Of a DNA stretch of 64,000 nt, positions 26,363-35,508 are shown piece after piece. The first letter of the stretch is position 1, and each line of letters begins with the position of its first letter. The DNA is from Paenibacillus sp. V4I3 (GTDB taxonomy: Bacteria > Bacillota > Bacilli > Paenibacillales > NBRC-103111), in NCBI RefSeq assembly GCF_030817215.1, contig NZ_JAUSZA010000001.1, positions 7,538,501 through 7,602,500 on the forward strand, read 5' to 3'. The position numbers and the translations under genes are program-made. A model generated the notes under the pieces. It did not search any database, was not told where the DNA came from, and saw only the letters and a list, made by a program, of their open reading frames with translations.

Positions 26363-27280
26363 TTATCTGTACTTGATACGCGGATCGAGCCATCCGACAA
26401 GAATATCCGTTACTATGTTAATCAATATGACGGACACAGCTACAACAAATATAGCAGCTTGTACAACTGCCATGTCTTTTGAATTAACAGATTGTACAAT
26501 TAATTGGCCTAATCCTGGCCATGCAAAGATGGCTTCCGTAACTAGAGCACCGCCGATCATACCGCCAATCTGCATCATAATGATCGTAACGACCGGAATC
26601 AAAGCATTTCTGAATGCATGCTTGTAGATGACAACAGAATTCTTTAATCCTTTACTCTTTGCCGTTCTAACGTAATCCTGATGTAAGGAGTCAAGTAAAC
26701 TCGAACGAGTTAACCGGGCAATATAAGCGGCATTACCGAATCCAAGCGTAATCGCCGGCAGAATGAGATGTAAGAATGTGCCGCTTCCCGAAACCGGTAA
26801 CCACTGAAGGTTGACACCGAACACGAGAACAAGCATAATCCCAAACCAAAAATGGGGCATCGCCTTTCCGAGAACGGTTCCTGTCGTTACAAAAAGTTCG
26901 AGAATAGAGTTTTTGTGTGTTGCGGACAATATTCCAAGCGGTACTGCCAAACAAATTGCGATTATTTTGGCGGCTACTGCCAGCTCTAATGTAACAGGCA
27001 GCCTTTCCAGCACCAACTCCAGCGCATCCTGATTAAACCGGAATGATTTACCGAAATCACCATGCAGCACATTCCATAAGTAGGTCGCATATTGAACATA
27101 GAATGGTTTATCTAAATTTAAAGCTTTCCGGAGTGCATCCATATCTTCTTGGGTAGCGTCCTCCGGAAGCATTAATGCAACAGGATCCCCGGATAAGTGC
27201 ATCAAGACAAATACGATAGAAACGATGATCAACAACACGGGAACCATCTGTGCCAATCGTCTTAGGGCATAACTTCTCAT
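26363..27280 (-). CDS. Oligopeptide ABC transporter permease, OppB type
   Basis: An ~305-residue DppB/OppB permease: MRSYALRRLAQMVPVLLIIV at the start, FGKSFRFNQDALELVLERLPVTLEL, and the EAA loop (LHQDYVRTAKSKGLKNSVVIYKHAFRNALIPV). The ATG at 27280 has AAGGA 10 bases upstream. It forms the heterodimeric pore with the OppC-type permease. A hairpin separates it from the binding-protein gene. Confidence 0.92.
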   Translation of the reverse strand: MRSYALRRLAQMVPVLLIIVSIVFVLMHLSGDPVALMLPEDATQEDMDALRKALNLDKPFYVQYATYLWNVLHGDFGKSFRFNQDALELVLERLPVTLELAVAAKIIAICLAVPLGILSATHKNSILELFVTTGTVLGKAMPHFWFGIMLVLVFGVNLQWLPVSGSGTFLHLILPAITLGFGNAAYIARLTRSSLLDSLHQDYVRTAKSKGLKNSVVIYKHAFRNALIPVVTIIMMQIGGMIGGALVTEAIFAWPGLGQLIVQSVNSKDMAVVQAAIFVVAVSVILINIVTDILVGWLDPRIKYR

Positions 27281-27335
27281 GGAATTCACTTCCTTATGTT
27301 ATTATGCGAACAAGTTGTTAAGTAATATTGAAAAG

Positions 27336-27360
27336 ATAGGGGCATAAATATTGCCCCTAT
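27336..27360 (-). terminator. Intra-operon hairpin between binding-protein and permease genes
   Basis: Perfect 9-bp stem ATAGGGGCA/TGCCCCTAT followed on the minus strand by CTTTTC. A partial terminator or mRNA-stabilising stem here would give more binding protein than permease, as is common in ABC importer operons. Confidence 0.7.
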
Positions 27361-27389
27361 TGAAAGATCAGCTTTTAAATAAGCAAATA

Positions 27390-28946
27390 TCAGCGTTTTG
27401 AAATTTCGTATACTTTGTACATTTCGTCTAAACGAGGGGTGAAGTTCACAGATTTACTTGCTCCGTAGCTGTTATGCTCCAGATACAGGTACAATCTCAA
27501 AAATTGATTCGCTTCCACTTGTTGTGCCATTTGATACTGAGAGTCCCTTTCACCTTGATTCATGTTCTTTTCAGCTTTTTTCAATATCTCTTCCAACTCC
27601 GGACTGCTAAGACCCAAATTAGTTAAGCTTCGTACCGAAGTGAGATGCTCGCTGACCATAGTGAAAGCATCGAAGTTAGAGTTCGCCAGCCAAACCATAT
27701 GTAAATCACTGACTTTGTTTACTTTTCTTATTTCTTCATAAACACTAAATTCAAGTAATTCCAATTTCACCTTAATACCTACTTTAGCCAGCATACCGAC
27801 TATCATCTCGGTAACTTCCTTGTCTTTTGCATAACGTCCTGTGGTCGATTGCATCGTCAGTTCCAAGCCATTTTCGTATCCTGCTTCTTTCAATAATTCC
27901 TTAGCACGCTTTTCATCATATACAGCAACATTGAACAATTTTGGATTTGCCCCGAAATTACCTGGCGTAATGCGTGTTCGCGTTGTAGTACCCAAACCGC
28001 CTAATAATTTATCAATGATCAGCTTCTTATCTATTGCCAACTCAACGGCTTCCCTGACTCTCAAATCTGCCATTGGAGATTTTGGATTAGTAACTTTTGG
28101 AACAAGAAATGCTACACGGTTCGAAGCGCCGCTTACGATCTCGGTTTTATCATTTCCTTTCACACGTGGCCAATCATTGCTGCCGACTGAGGGAATTATA
28201 TCAACTCCACCCGTTAAAAGCTCTCCAACTCTTGTCGAGCCTTCAGGAAGAATACGGAACACTACCTGGCTCCAATCTTTTGCGGCACCTTCAAAGTATT
28301 GCTCATAAGGCTCTAACTTAAGGTGGCTGCCTTTTTTCCACTCAACAAACTTAAACGGTCCTGTTCCAACAGGCTGCTGGTTGAAGGAATCCATTCCCTT
28401 TTCTTCTATGTATTTTTTCGGTAAAATTGCAGCACTTGTGCGGGCAATGACACTCAAGAAAAGCGGGTTTGGTCCGTCCGTAATAAATTGTACCTTGTAC
28501 GGATCAATAATCTTCACTTCTTTAATTGATTTGTAATATACACTTTCGCCCAGCGTTTTCTCAGCAACTGCTCTTTCGAAGGAAAACTTGACATCCTCTG
28601 CAGTCATTTCTGTGCCGTTATGAAACTTAATGCCCTTTTTAAGATCAAATTCCCATGTCGTATCGTTTACTTTTTTATAACTTTCTGCCAAATCAGTGCT
28701 GATGTTTCCTTTAGCGTCGCGTTTTAATAATGTATTGTACATGTTATTGACTGCCATCCATGTTACAAAATCATTATGGGCGTAAAGATCCATGGATTTG
28801 ACCTCTGTAGGCAGCGCGATTGTCAGTGGACGCTTTTCATCCTTCTTGTCGGGTTGAGCCGTATTATTCTTACTAGTGGTACAACCCGCCAGCAAAACTG
28901 CAAATGCAATAAAACATAAAAGAGCGGCTTTAATAGAATGCTTCAT
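27390..28946 (-). CDS. Peptide-binding lipoprotein (SBP_bac_5 family)
   Basis: A 518-residue extracellular binding protein with lipobox VLLAGC (Cys22) after a short signal peptide. The family 5 signature is WEFDLKKGIKFHNGTEMTAEDVKFSFERA, followed by PVGTGPFKFVEWKKGSHLKLEPYEQYF. It should capture peptides for the OppBCDF-type complex. The neighbouring gamma-glutamyl enzymes suggest gamma-glutamyl peptides, but the sequence alone does not show specificity. Confidence 0.92.
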   Translation of the reverse strand: MKHSIKAALLCFIAFAVLLAGCTTSKNNTAQPDKKDEKRPLTIALPTEVKSMDLYAHNDFVTWMAVNNMYNTLLKRDAKGNISTDLAESYKKVNDTTWEFDLKKGIKFHNGTEMTAEDVKFSFERAVAEKTLGESVYYKSIKEVKIIDPYKVQFITDGPNPLFLSVIARTSAAILPKKYIEEKGMDSFNQQPVGTGPFKFVEWKKGSHLKLEPYEQYFEGAAKDWSQVVFRILPEGSTRVGELLTGGVDIIPSVGSNDWPRVKGNDKTEIVSGASNRVAFLVPKVTNPKSPMADLRVREAVELAIDKKLIIDKLLGGLGTTTRTRITPGNFGANPKLFNVAVYDEKRAKELLKEAGYENGLELTMQSTTGRYAKDKEVTEMIVGMLAKVGIKVKLELLEFSVYEEIRKVNKVSDLHMVWLANSNFDAFTMVSEHLTSVRSLTNLGLSSPELEEILKKAEKNMNQGERDSQYQMAQQVEANQFLRLYLYLEHNSYGASKSVNFTPRLDEMYKVYEISKR

Positions 28947-29011
28947 ATATATATCCCCCTATTATTTTTTTCACAACATAACAACAGCCACAATAAAGAA
29001 AAGCCGGATCA

Positions 29012-29719
29012 CTAATGTTGACAAGCCTGGACGAAAGCATTAAACAGTTTCAGAGAGTAAATATCGTTCTTGCCGGTCAAATTTTCCGGATGCCATTGCA
29101 CGCCCAAAACAAAACGGTGCGTCTTGCATTCAAATCCCTCAATGATACCGTCACTGGCTCTTGCGCATACTTCAAACCCTTCAGCAACTTTTCTTACCGC
29201 TTGATGGTGGTAGCTGTTCACCTTAAAACGGGTGGATTGAACAGCTTGATGGAGCAGCGAGTTTTCTGCAACATCTACAAAATGCGTTACGTGGCTCCGG
29301 GGCGCATTTTGTCTATGCTGCAAAAGCTGATGATCATGTTGGGCATAAATGTCCTGAAAGAGATCCCCGCCAGCAGAAACGTTAATCATTTGACTGCCTC
29401 TGCAGATGCCCAGGATTGGTTTGTCTAATTTCAAAAATTTGCTTATCATCATAATTTCGAAATGATCCCTTTCAGGGCATACTTCACCTAATTCCGGATG
29501 AGGTTCTTCTCCGAAAATATTGGGATCAACATCTCCTCCTCCAGTAACCAATAAGCCGTCAATTGATTCCACCAGCCGGTCTACTTCTGAATCCTCCGAT
29601 AAATTAGGCAACACGATCGGCACTCCGCCCGCTTTTACAATTGCACGAATATTACTCAACCCGGTAGTCAGCAGTTTCTCATCTCTGATATTCGATGTAA
29701 TTCCAATAATAGGTTTCAA
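29012..29719 (-). CDS. Gamma-glutamyl hydrolase, class I glutamine-amidotransferase-like (PuuD family)
   Basis: An ~235-residue Peptidase_C26 protein: GITSNIRDEKLLTTGL at the start, GLLVTGGGDVDPNIFGEEP, the nucleophile elbow ILGICRGSQMINVSAGG, and GVQWHPE carrying the catalytic His-Glu. PuuD-type enzymes split gamma-glutamyl amides such as gamma-glutamyl-GABA. Start: AAGGAG abuts the GTG at 29728 but is 8 bases before the TTG at 29719, which I prefer. It lies between the malic enzyme and peptide-importer genes, so it probably complements GGT in releasing glutamate. Confidence 0.88.
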   Translation of the reverse strand: MKPIIGITSNIRDEKLLTTGLSNIRAIVKAGGVPIVLPNLSEDSEVDRLVESIDGLLVTGGGDVDPNIFGEEPHPELGEVCPERDHFEIMMISKFLKLDKPILGICRGSQMINVSAGGDLFQDIYAQHDHQLLQHRQNAPRSHVTHFVDVAENSLLHQAVQSTRFKVNSYHHQAVRKVAEGFEVCARASDGIIEGFECKTHRFVLGVQWHPENLTGKNDIYSLKLFNAFVQACQH

Positions 29720-29764
29720 TTCATACACTCCTTCTGAAAAATACCACGAGTTTATATATCTTTA

Positions 29765-31186
29765 TTAGCGGAAATCCTTCGGCACTTTTTTGGCTACACC
29801 CGTACGAATAGCCGCTTCAATTACCCGGTTCCGAACTGCGCTAACTACTTTATGATTAAATACGCTTGGTATAATATGACTCTTGCTTCTGTCCTCGTCA
29901 GTAATGATCGAGGCGATAGCTTCGGCTGCTGCAAACTTCATTTCTTCATTGATTGTAACTGCTCTGCAATCCAAGGCCGCACGAAATATTCCTGGAAAAC
30001 AAAGCACGTTGTTGATTTGATTCGGATAATCCGATCGTCCTGTTGCAATTACCGCAGCTATATCTTCGATATCCTCCGGGAGAATTTCCGGATCGGGATT
30101 GGCCATGGCGAACACGATTGGATTTGCCGCCATCGTCATGACATCCTCTCTCGTTAACAAACCTCCAGAGGAAAGACCGATAAATACATCTGCTCCTCTT
30201 AACGCATCGCGTAAGGTGCCCGAAAGCCGCTTTGGATTCGTTTCCATTGCGAACCATTCCTTCATCGGATTATCATACTTTTGGTCAGCGGTCAGTATCC
30301 CCCGCCGGTCAACGCCCACGATCTCCTTTACACCTGCGGCAAGCAACATACGGGTACAGGCCACCCCGGCAGCGCCAACCCCGCATACAACAACCTTGAT
30401 CTCCTCCATAGATCTGTTCACGAGTTTCAAAGCATTGAGCAACCCTGCATACATGACAACCGCTGTCCCATGCTGGTCATCATGAAAAACCGGAATATCC
30501 AATTCTTCACGCAGCCGTTTTTCAATCTCAAAACACCGTGGCGCTGAAATGTCTTCAAGATTAATCCCGCCGAATACGGTGGCTATATGCTTTACGGTTT
30601 GGATAATTTCTTCCGTATCCTGAGTACTGATACAGATCGGGAAGGCGTCTACTCCGGCAAATTGTTTAAACAAGACCGCCTTTCCTTCCATGACCGGCAT
30701 AGCTGCACTGGGCCCAATGTTTCCAAGCCCGAGAACAGCACTTCCGTCAGAGACCACAGCTACTGTATTTTTCTTGATGCTGAGAGTAAACGCTTTGGCA
30801 GGATCTTCTTTGATCGCCATACATACTCTGGCTACATCCGGTGTATACACCCGGGACAAATCGTCACGGTTTTGAACCGGGCTTTTGGGCACTGTCGAAA
30901 TTTTTCCACCAAGATGCAGCAGAAAGGTACGGTCGGATACATGGATCAGCTTTATCCCTGGGATTCTAGAAACCGCTTCCTCAATTTTACCGATTTGCCC
31001 TGCGTCAGCGGCATTTATCGTGAGGTCTCTTACTGAGATATTCTTTCCCGCATCCACCAGATCAATGGCTATGATGTCCCCCCCTGCCCCTGTAATGCCT
31101 GTCGCAACCTCACCGAATTTGATATGAGAGTCCATTTCAATACGCAGTATAATATTTTCTCCTTTATTAAAGGCTATTTTCCCCAT
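29765..31186 (-). CDS. NAD(P)-dependent malic enzyme with N-terminal ACT domain
   Basis: The 473-residue protein begins with an ~80-residue ACT-type regulatory domain (ILRIEMDSHIKFGEVATGI). The malic-enzyme core follows: VYTPDVARVCMAI, SDGSAVLGLGNIGPSAAMPVMEGKAVL, the metal-binding PVFHDDQHGTAVV, and the Rossmann segment VVCGVGAAGVACTRML. It decarboxylates malate to pyruvate. First gene of the operon, it would dispose of carbon skeletons from glutamate via the TCA cycle. The ACT domain suggests control by an amino acid. Confidence 0.92.
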   Translation of the reverse strand: MGKIAFNKGENIILRIEMDSHIKFGEVATGITGAGGDIIAIDLVDAGKNISVRDLTINAADAGQIGKIEEAVSRIPGIKLIHVSDRTFLLHLGGKISTVPKSPVQNRDDLSRVYTPDVARVCMAIKEDPAKAFTLSIKKNTVAVVSDGSAVLGLGNIGPSAAMPVMEGKAVLFKQFAGVDAFPICISTQDTEEIIQTVKHIATVFGGINLEDISAPRCFEIEKRLREELDIPVFHDDQHGTAVVMYAGLLNALKLVNRSMEEIKVVVCGVGAAGVACTRMLLAAGVKEIVGVDRRGILTADQKYDNPMKEWFAMETNPKRLSGTLRDALRGADVFIGLSSGGLLTREDVMTMAANPIVFAMANPDPEILPEDIEDIAAVIATGRSDYPNQINNVLCFPGIFRAALDCRAVTINEEMKFAAAEAIASIITDEDRSKSHIIPSVFNHKVVSAVRNRVIEAAIRTGVAKKVPKDFR

Positions 31187-31211
31187 ACTCTTTCCCCTCT
31201 CACAGCGCTTA

Positions 31212-31225
31212 TGAAAACGCTTTAC
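31212..31225. promoter_or_regulatory. Candidate cre site upstream of the malic enzyme operon
   Basis: TGAAAACGCTTTAC matches the CcpA consensus TGWAANCGNTNWCA at 12 of 14 positions, 26 bases upstream of the malic enzyme start. This position would allow carbon catabolite repression of the operon. Confidence 0.4.
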
Positions 31226-31338
31226 TATGTTTATAGTTTAATACGACATGAGAAAAATTGGAAATACTGCTTCCTTATAAATATATAAGTAGAAATTATT
31301 AATTGTCGTTATCCTGATAGTGTTTCGAACAATTCCGG

Positions 31339-31366
31339 TTACAAAAGCAGATTGAAATGCTATAAT
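31339..31366 (+). promoter_or_regulatory. SigA-type promoter of the LysR gene
   Basis: TTACAA (31339-31344) and TATAAT (31361-31366) are separated by 16 bases, 43 bases before the LysR start. The region is the divergent control region shared with the malic enzyme operon. Confidence 0.6.
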
Positions 31367-31408
31367 AAATTGTCGAATCATATTGTCATATATTAGGAGA
31401 TAGCTCAT

Positions 31409-32380
31409 ATGCAAGTAAGTTATTTGTCATTACGTTATTTTATGGAAGTCGCTTTTTGTCTTAACTTCAGCCATGCAGCCCAGAAATTGCATATTTCCCA
31501 GCCCGGATTGAGCCAGCAAATCACAGCGCTCGAAAAAGAACTCGGCATTAAACTGTTGAACCGTTCGACCCGAAACGTTACATTGACCGCAGAAGGCGAT
31601 TATCTTCATAAAAATCTTTTACCCTCATTCGATAACATTGAAAAAACCATCTCGCAGCTTGTGGAAGCCGGAACTGTCCCGCAAACGACTATTCGAATCG
31701 CGACCGTTCCGTCCGCTGCAAGCAATATGGTCCCTTACCTTATTAAAAAATTAAAAGAAGAGCATCCGTTAATCGAATTTTATATCAAGGAGACAACCTC
31801 CGTTCACGCAGCCGAGCTTGTACAGAAAAGCGAATATGATCTCGCCTTTATCCGAACTCCTATAGACCTCAAACAGACGATACAGCCGCCGCTTAAGTGG
31901 TTAGAGTTTTCCAAGCATCCTATGAAGGTGGCTTTATCCTGCCAGCATCCGGCAGCCGTACAAGATGAGATCGATCTTTACGAGCTTAAAAACGAAACTT
32001 TTTTACATTATGACCCTAAGCATTCGCCGTCTCTTTATTATTTGCTGGAGCATGCATGCCTTACCGCAGGATTCATTCCAAAAACCATCGGGGCCGGGCC
32101 GGAAATTTTGACCATTGCCAATCTGATCTCCAATGGAATCGGGATTACCTTAATGCCGCAGGATATGCTGGAACTTTTAAATTCTTACAAGATCAAAGCT
32201 ATTGCATTGAAAAACCTGTCTCTTTTCAGTTCGATTTCTGTCATTTGGAACGACGTAAGCGTACCTTTAATTACGAAGGACGCATTGTCTATATTGGAGC
32301 ATTTACCGCATTACACTACAAAAGAGTCTATGAAATCCAAGACATTATCATCTCAAACCGTAGGACAGCATCCATCATGA
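31409..32380 (+). CDS. LysR-family regulator divergent from the gamma-glutamyl operon
   Basis: A 323-residue LysR protein with N-terminal winged helix (LRYFMEVAFCLNFSHAAQKLHISQPGLSQQITALEKELG) and an effector domain starting near residue 93 (TIRIATVPSAASNMVPYLI). AGGAGA 8 bases before the ATG sets the start. Divergent arrangement with the malic enzyme/PuuD/Opp/GGT operon is the classical layout for activator and target. The inducer is unknown; glutamate or a gamma-glutamyl compound is a reasonable guess. Confidence 0.9.
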   Translation: MQVSYLSLRYFMEVAFCLNFSHAAQKLHISQPGLSQQITALEKELGIKLLNRSTRNVTLTAEGDYLHKNLLPSFDNIEKTISQLVEAGTVPQTTIRIATVPSAASNMVPYLIKKLKEEHPLIEFYIKETTSVHAAELVQKSEYDLAFIRTPIDLKQTIQPPLKWLEFSKHPMKVALSCQHPAAVQDEIDLYELKNETFLHYDPKHSPSLYYLLEHACLTAGFIPKTIGAGPEILTIANLISNGIGITLMPQDMLELLNSYKIKAIALKNLSLFSSISVIWNDVSVPLITKDALSILEHLPHYTTKESMKSKTLSSQTVGQHPS

Positions 32381-32399
32381 ATCGGGATGCTGTTTTTTT
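32366..32399 (+). terminator. Terminator overlapping the LysR stop codon
   Basis: CAGCATCC/GGATGCTG stem followed by seven Ts; the TGA of the regulator lies in the loop. Confidence 0.9.
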
Positions 32400-32548
32400 A
32401 ATGGCGAAAACGGTCTCTCAACCTTGAGGGCCTGGCATAACTCTACTTATAATCCCTGATTATAAATGTATAATATATTCATATTTTCACTTTATTTCTG
32501 ATGATGTTACATTGTTCATGAAATACATTTAAGAGAGGGGTAAGGTTC

Positions 32549-33562
32549 ATGAATTCTGTAAAAATGAATGTCATTTCCTATGGCTTAGGTCCAATAGGCA
32601 TCAAAATTATGCAAAGCTGTTTGCAATCCGATCATATTCGGTTAATTGGTGCGGTTGATATTGATCCTCAAAAAATCGGAAGGGATGTAGGAGAACTAGC
32701 AGAGAGTACTGCTGTGGGGATTAATGTTGTTCAGAGTTTAGATGAAATCGATACGGCACGGCTGGAGGGGCGCAAACTTGCACTCCATGCAACAGGATCC
32801 AACCTGCCACAGGTTTGGCCGCAAATTAAGCAGTTACTTGATCAAGGATATTCCGTCATTTCTACCTGTGAACAATTAGCTTATCCATGGCACCGCTATT
32901 CGGAATTGTCCAAAGAAATTGATTTATATGCACGCGATAAAAGGCAGTTTGTAATTGGTACCGGAGTTAATCCGGGATATATCATGGATTCTATGACTTT
33001 ATTTTCCACTTCTGTGACGCAATCGTTGTCGAAAATTAAAATCTACCGTAAGGTAGATGTTTCCAAACGCCGTATTCCACTGCAGAAAAAAGTGGGTATC
33101 GGTATGTCACCGGAAGAATTTCACCAGCTTGCACAAAACGACCGCATAGGTCATGTCGGACTTGAGGAATCATTGCGTCTTGTTGCTTATGGTTTGAATC
33201 TGACCTTAACCGAAGTTATTAACAAGATTGAACCAACCATCTCCCAAGAAGACACTGTCTTAGCAATAGGACCCTTAAGTAAAAATGAAGTAAACGGCTT
33301 GCATCAAAATTCAACGGGTTCTACGAAAGAAGGGATACCCATTGAATTGGACCTGATTATGTCTGTAGACGTTGTTACGGAGGACAGGATCATTCTGGAA
33401 ACGAATGATATGGGTACTGTAGAGTTTGTTGTCCCACAAGGTATTTTTGGCGACACCGCTACCATCAATGTTGTAGTTAACACCGCAAAAACGATGCATT
33501 CGTCTAATCAGGTTGGTTTGTTAACCATGGCAGACATTCGGCTTACCAGAAATTTAATGTAA
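32549..33562 (+). CDS. DapB-like NAD(P)-binding dehydrogenase (2,4-diaminopentanoate dehydrogenase-like)
   Basis: A 337-residue protein with an N-terminal DapB-type Rossmann fold (ISYGLGPIGIKIMQ, then LIGAVDIDPQKIGRD), ALHATGSNLPQVWPQI, and FVIGTGVNPGYIMDS at the start of the second domain. It lacks the tetrahydrodipicolinate-binding motif of true DapB and resembles the 2,4-diaminopentanoate dehydrogenase/Ord group, which deaminates diamino acids. The gene is monocistronic, with AGAGGGG before the ATG and a terminator after it. The substrate is not evident. Confidence 0.75.
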   Translation: MNSVKMNVISYGLGPIGIKIMQSCLQSDHIRLIGAVDIDPQKIGRDVGELAESTAVGINVVQSLDEIDTARLEGRKLALHATGSNLPQVWPQIKQLLDQGYSVISTCEQLAYPWHRYSELSKEIDLYARDKRQFVIGTGVNPGYIMDSMTLFSTSVTQSLSKIKIYRKVDVSKRRIPLQKKVGIGMSPEEFHQLAQNDRIGHVGLEESLRLVAYGLNLTLTEVINKIEPTISQEDTVLAIGPLSKNEVNGLHQNSTGSTKEGIPIELDLIMSVDVVTEDRIILETNDMGTVEFVVPQGIFGDTATINVVVNTAKTMHSSNQVGLLTMADIRLTRNLM

Positions 33563-33610
33563 GGTACACGTTCTATTTTTAAAAATATCATTTCAAACAT
33601 ATAAAACAAC

Positions 33611-33650
33611 TAATCCCTTGCCTTTCATACAAGCATGGGGTTATTTTTTT
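33611..33650 (+). terminator. Terminator after the DapB-like gene
   Basis: Stem TAATCCC-TTGC / GCA-TGGGGTTA (one G-U pair, one mismatch) followed by seven Ts. Confidence 0.85.
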
Positions 33651-33740
33651 AGAAATTTAGGCGAATATATAACCCCTAATTATAGAAATATAAGTATTTC
33701 GTATTTCATTTAAGAAATTTTCAATGTTACAATTCAAAAA

Positions 33741-33754
33741 AGAAAGCGTTTACA
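33741..33754. promoter_or_regulatory. Candidate cre site upstream of the M23 hydrolase
   Basis: AGAAAGCGTTTACA matches the CcpA consensus TGWAANCGNTNWCA at 13 of 14 positions. It lies 60 bases before the leader ORF and 190 bases before the hydrolase gene, so it may impose catabolite control. Confidence 0.5.
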
Positions 33755-33800
33755 AAATTATCCTGTTCAATTTCTTGCATATTAGAAAGGAGGTGAGGCC

Positions 33801-33833
33801 ATGAGCTCTACATTAGTTTTCCAGTTTTACTAA
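33801..33833 (+). CDS. 10-codon leader ORF with an exceptionally strong ribosome site
   Basis: AGAAAGGAGGTGA at 33784-33796 is complementary over 13 bases to the 3' end of 16S rRNA, and five bases later comes ATG. The ORF reads MSSTLVFQFY then TAA. Immediately after, ACTAAC and GTTAGT (around 33830-33867) can pair across a T-rich loop. The layout suggests a translated leader controlling the downstream hydrolase. A decayed small toxin gene is the alternative, since some Firmicute holin-like toxins have the same ribosome site. Confidence 0.45.
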   Translation: MSSTLVFQFY

Positions 33834-33929
33834 CGTTTTTTCTATGGATTTGTTAGTTAGGTTCGTTTTAGAACAACGATGCTAATTTCGTACAGGATCT
33901 ATATTTCGATACGATTAGGAGGAGATTTT

Positions 33930-35360
33930 ATGTCTACGTTACAGAAGCAGAAGCGCTTATTAAAGAAAAGCATTTTTTGGAGTTTATTGATGAGCGTACT
34001 TTTCCTTGTATTATTTAATACGAATGTCCTTGCAGCACTTCCCGCACCCACCGGACTTAAGGCTAATTCCGGGAATGGCCAAGTGACTCTGTATTGGAAT
34101 GCCGTATCCGGCGCTGTTAAACATAAGATTTCGCGGGCTACCTCCAGCGATGGCAAATACAAGCACATTGCCAACAATATTACATCGACGTCTTTTACCA
34201 ATACCGGGGTAGACAACGGGACTACTTACTGGTATAAGGTGGCGGCTATCGATTCCGAGGGAAACACAAGTGAGTATTCCAGCGCTGTTTCAGCCAAACC
34301 GAGTGCGGTTCCAGCTGCACCGACCGCATTGATAGCAGTATCGGATGATGGACAAGCTGTTCTCTCTTGGGAAGCATCGGGCAGCAATACGAGCTATACG
34401 GTTAAGATGAAAACATCCTCGACCGGGTCTTATTCGACTGTGGCAAGCGGAGTAAACAATACGACATTTACCAAATCAGGCTTGACAAACGGCTCTATAT
34501 ATTACTTTGCCGTCAACGCTACCAACTCCGGCGGTACCAGCGCCGATTCGAATGTCGCTAGGGTTACTCCTGTGGCCCCGCCTGCAAGCAGCGTCTATTG
34601 GCCTCTAAGCTTTTCAACTGCTGTCAATGGGGACGAAATCCGCTATCCATACGGTCCCCGCAGGCCCGGGGATTATGATTACCATGGTGGGATCGACATA
34701 AATGCTCCGGAAGGCACCCCTGTCTATGCCATGATGGATGGAACCGTAACTAATATTACTCCGGATAACGGCAGCTCAGGTCCCGGCAACAAAGTCCTTG
34801 TCAATCACGGAAATAAACATTGGACCGGTTATTTACATCTTAGCGCGTTCGCTTCGGGACTGACTGTGGGTCAAACGGTTCAAGCCGGCGATCTGATTGG
34901 ATATGTGGGGCACACCGGCGCGAATTCCGACCATTTACACATTACTTACATGGTAGGACTAACCTCCGAAACCAATAACGAATCCAGAAGCAAGAACCCG
35001 TTGGAAATACTGCCTCATAGCCAACCGACGGTCACCGCAGCGTTCCGCACCGATACAAGCAATACAGTTGACATCAACATCCCTGTCCAACAGAGCACTA
35101 TTCGCTGGATCATTCTGAAGGGCCAAGGACAAACAATAATCGCAGATTACTATGATATCGTTGGCCAAGGTTCAACGAACCGTAACAATCAGAGCCAGTA
35201 TGGCATGTATATTGACGTTGACGCTCCTGTCGATCCATACCCGGCAGGCGGAGGAAATCTGCATCTTTTTGTGCGGCCTGATCCTTCTTCCTCCTTCGTC
35301 GCGGACAGAATTATCATTAAAGACTTTAACGGTAACACACTGATTGACGAGACAAAATAA
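33930..35360 (+). CDS. Secreted FN3-FN3-M23 peptidoglycan endopeptidase
   Basis: The ~476-residue precursor has a signal peptide (basic KQKRLLKK, hydrophobic core, VLA cleavage near 35) and two fibronectin type III domains (~38-125 and ~128-218). The M23/LytM domain has a DYDYHGGIDINAPEGTPVYA zinc site (HxxxD) and GANSDHLHITYM (HxH). A ~105-residue beta-rich C-terminal domain follows. The ATG at 33930 has AGGAGG 7 bases upstream; the longer frame from 33879 is not supported. It should cut peptide cross-bridges outside the cell. FN3 modules are unusual partners for M23 and may bind glycans. Confidence 0.88.
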   Translation: MSTLQKQKRLLKKSIFWSLLMSVLFLVLFNTNVLAALPAPTGLKANSGNGQVTLYWNAVSGAVKHKISRATSSDGKYKHIANNITSTSFTNTGVDNGTTYWYKVAAIDSEGNTSEYSSAVSAKPSAVPAAPTALIAVSDDGQAVLSWEASGSNTSYTVKMKTSSTGSYSTVASGVNNTTFTKSGLTNGSIYYFAVNATNSGGTSADSNVARVTPVAPPASSVYWPLSFSTAVNGDEIRYPYGPRRPGDYDYHGGIDINAPEGTPVYAMMDGTVTNITPDNGSSGPGNKVLVNHGNKHWTGYLHLSAFASGLTVGQTVQAGDLIGYVGHTGANSDHLHITYMVGLTSETNNESRSKNPLEILPHSQPTVTAAFRTDTSNTVDINIPVQQSTIRWIILKGQGQTIIADYYDIVGQGSTNRNNQSQYGMYIDVDAPVDPYPAGGGNLHLFVRPDPSSSFVADRIIIKDFNGNTLIDETK

Positions 35361-35374
35361 AAAAGTCTGCATCA

Positions 35375-35421
35375 AAAAGGAGCTGTCCTAGTCAGTTATG
35401 ACTTTGGAGACAGCTCCTTTT
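35375..35421 (+). terminator. Terminator after the M23 hydrolase
   Basis: 13-bp perfect stem AAAAGGAGCTGTC / GACAGCTCCTTTT; the T-run follows the stem on the plus strand. Confidence 0.9.
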
Positions 35422-35508
35422 AAATTGCTGCACCCGTACGTCCGTTCCATGGACAACCCTGTCCTCACCGCTATATTAATTAAATATTGCAGGAGCCTTA
35501 CTTCCTTT

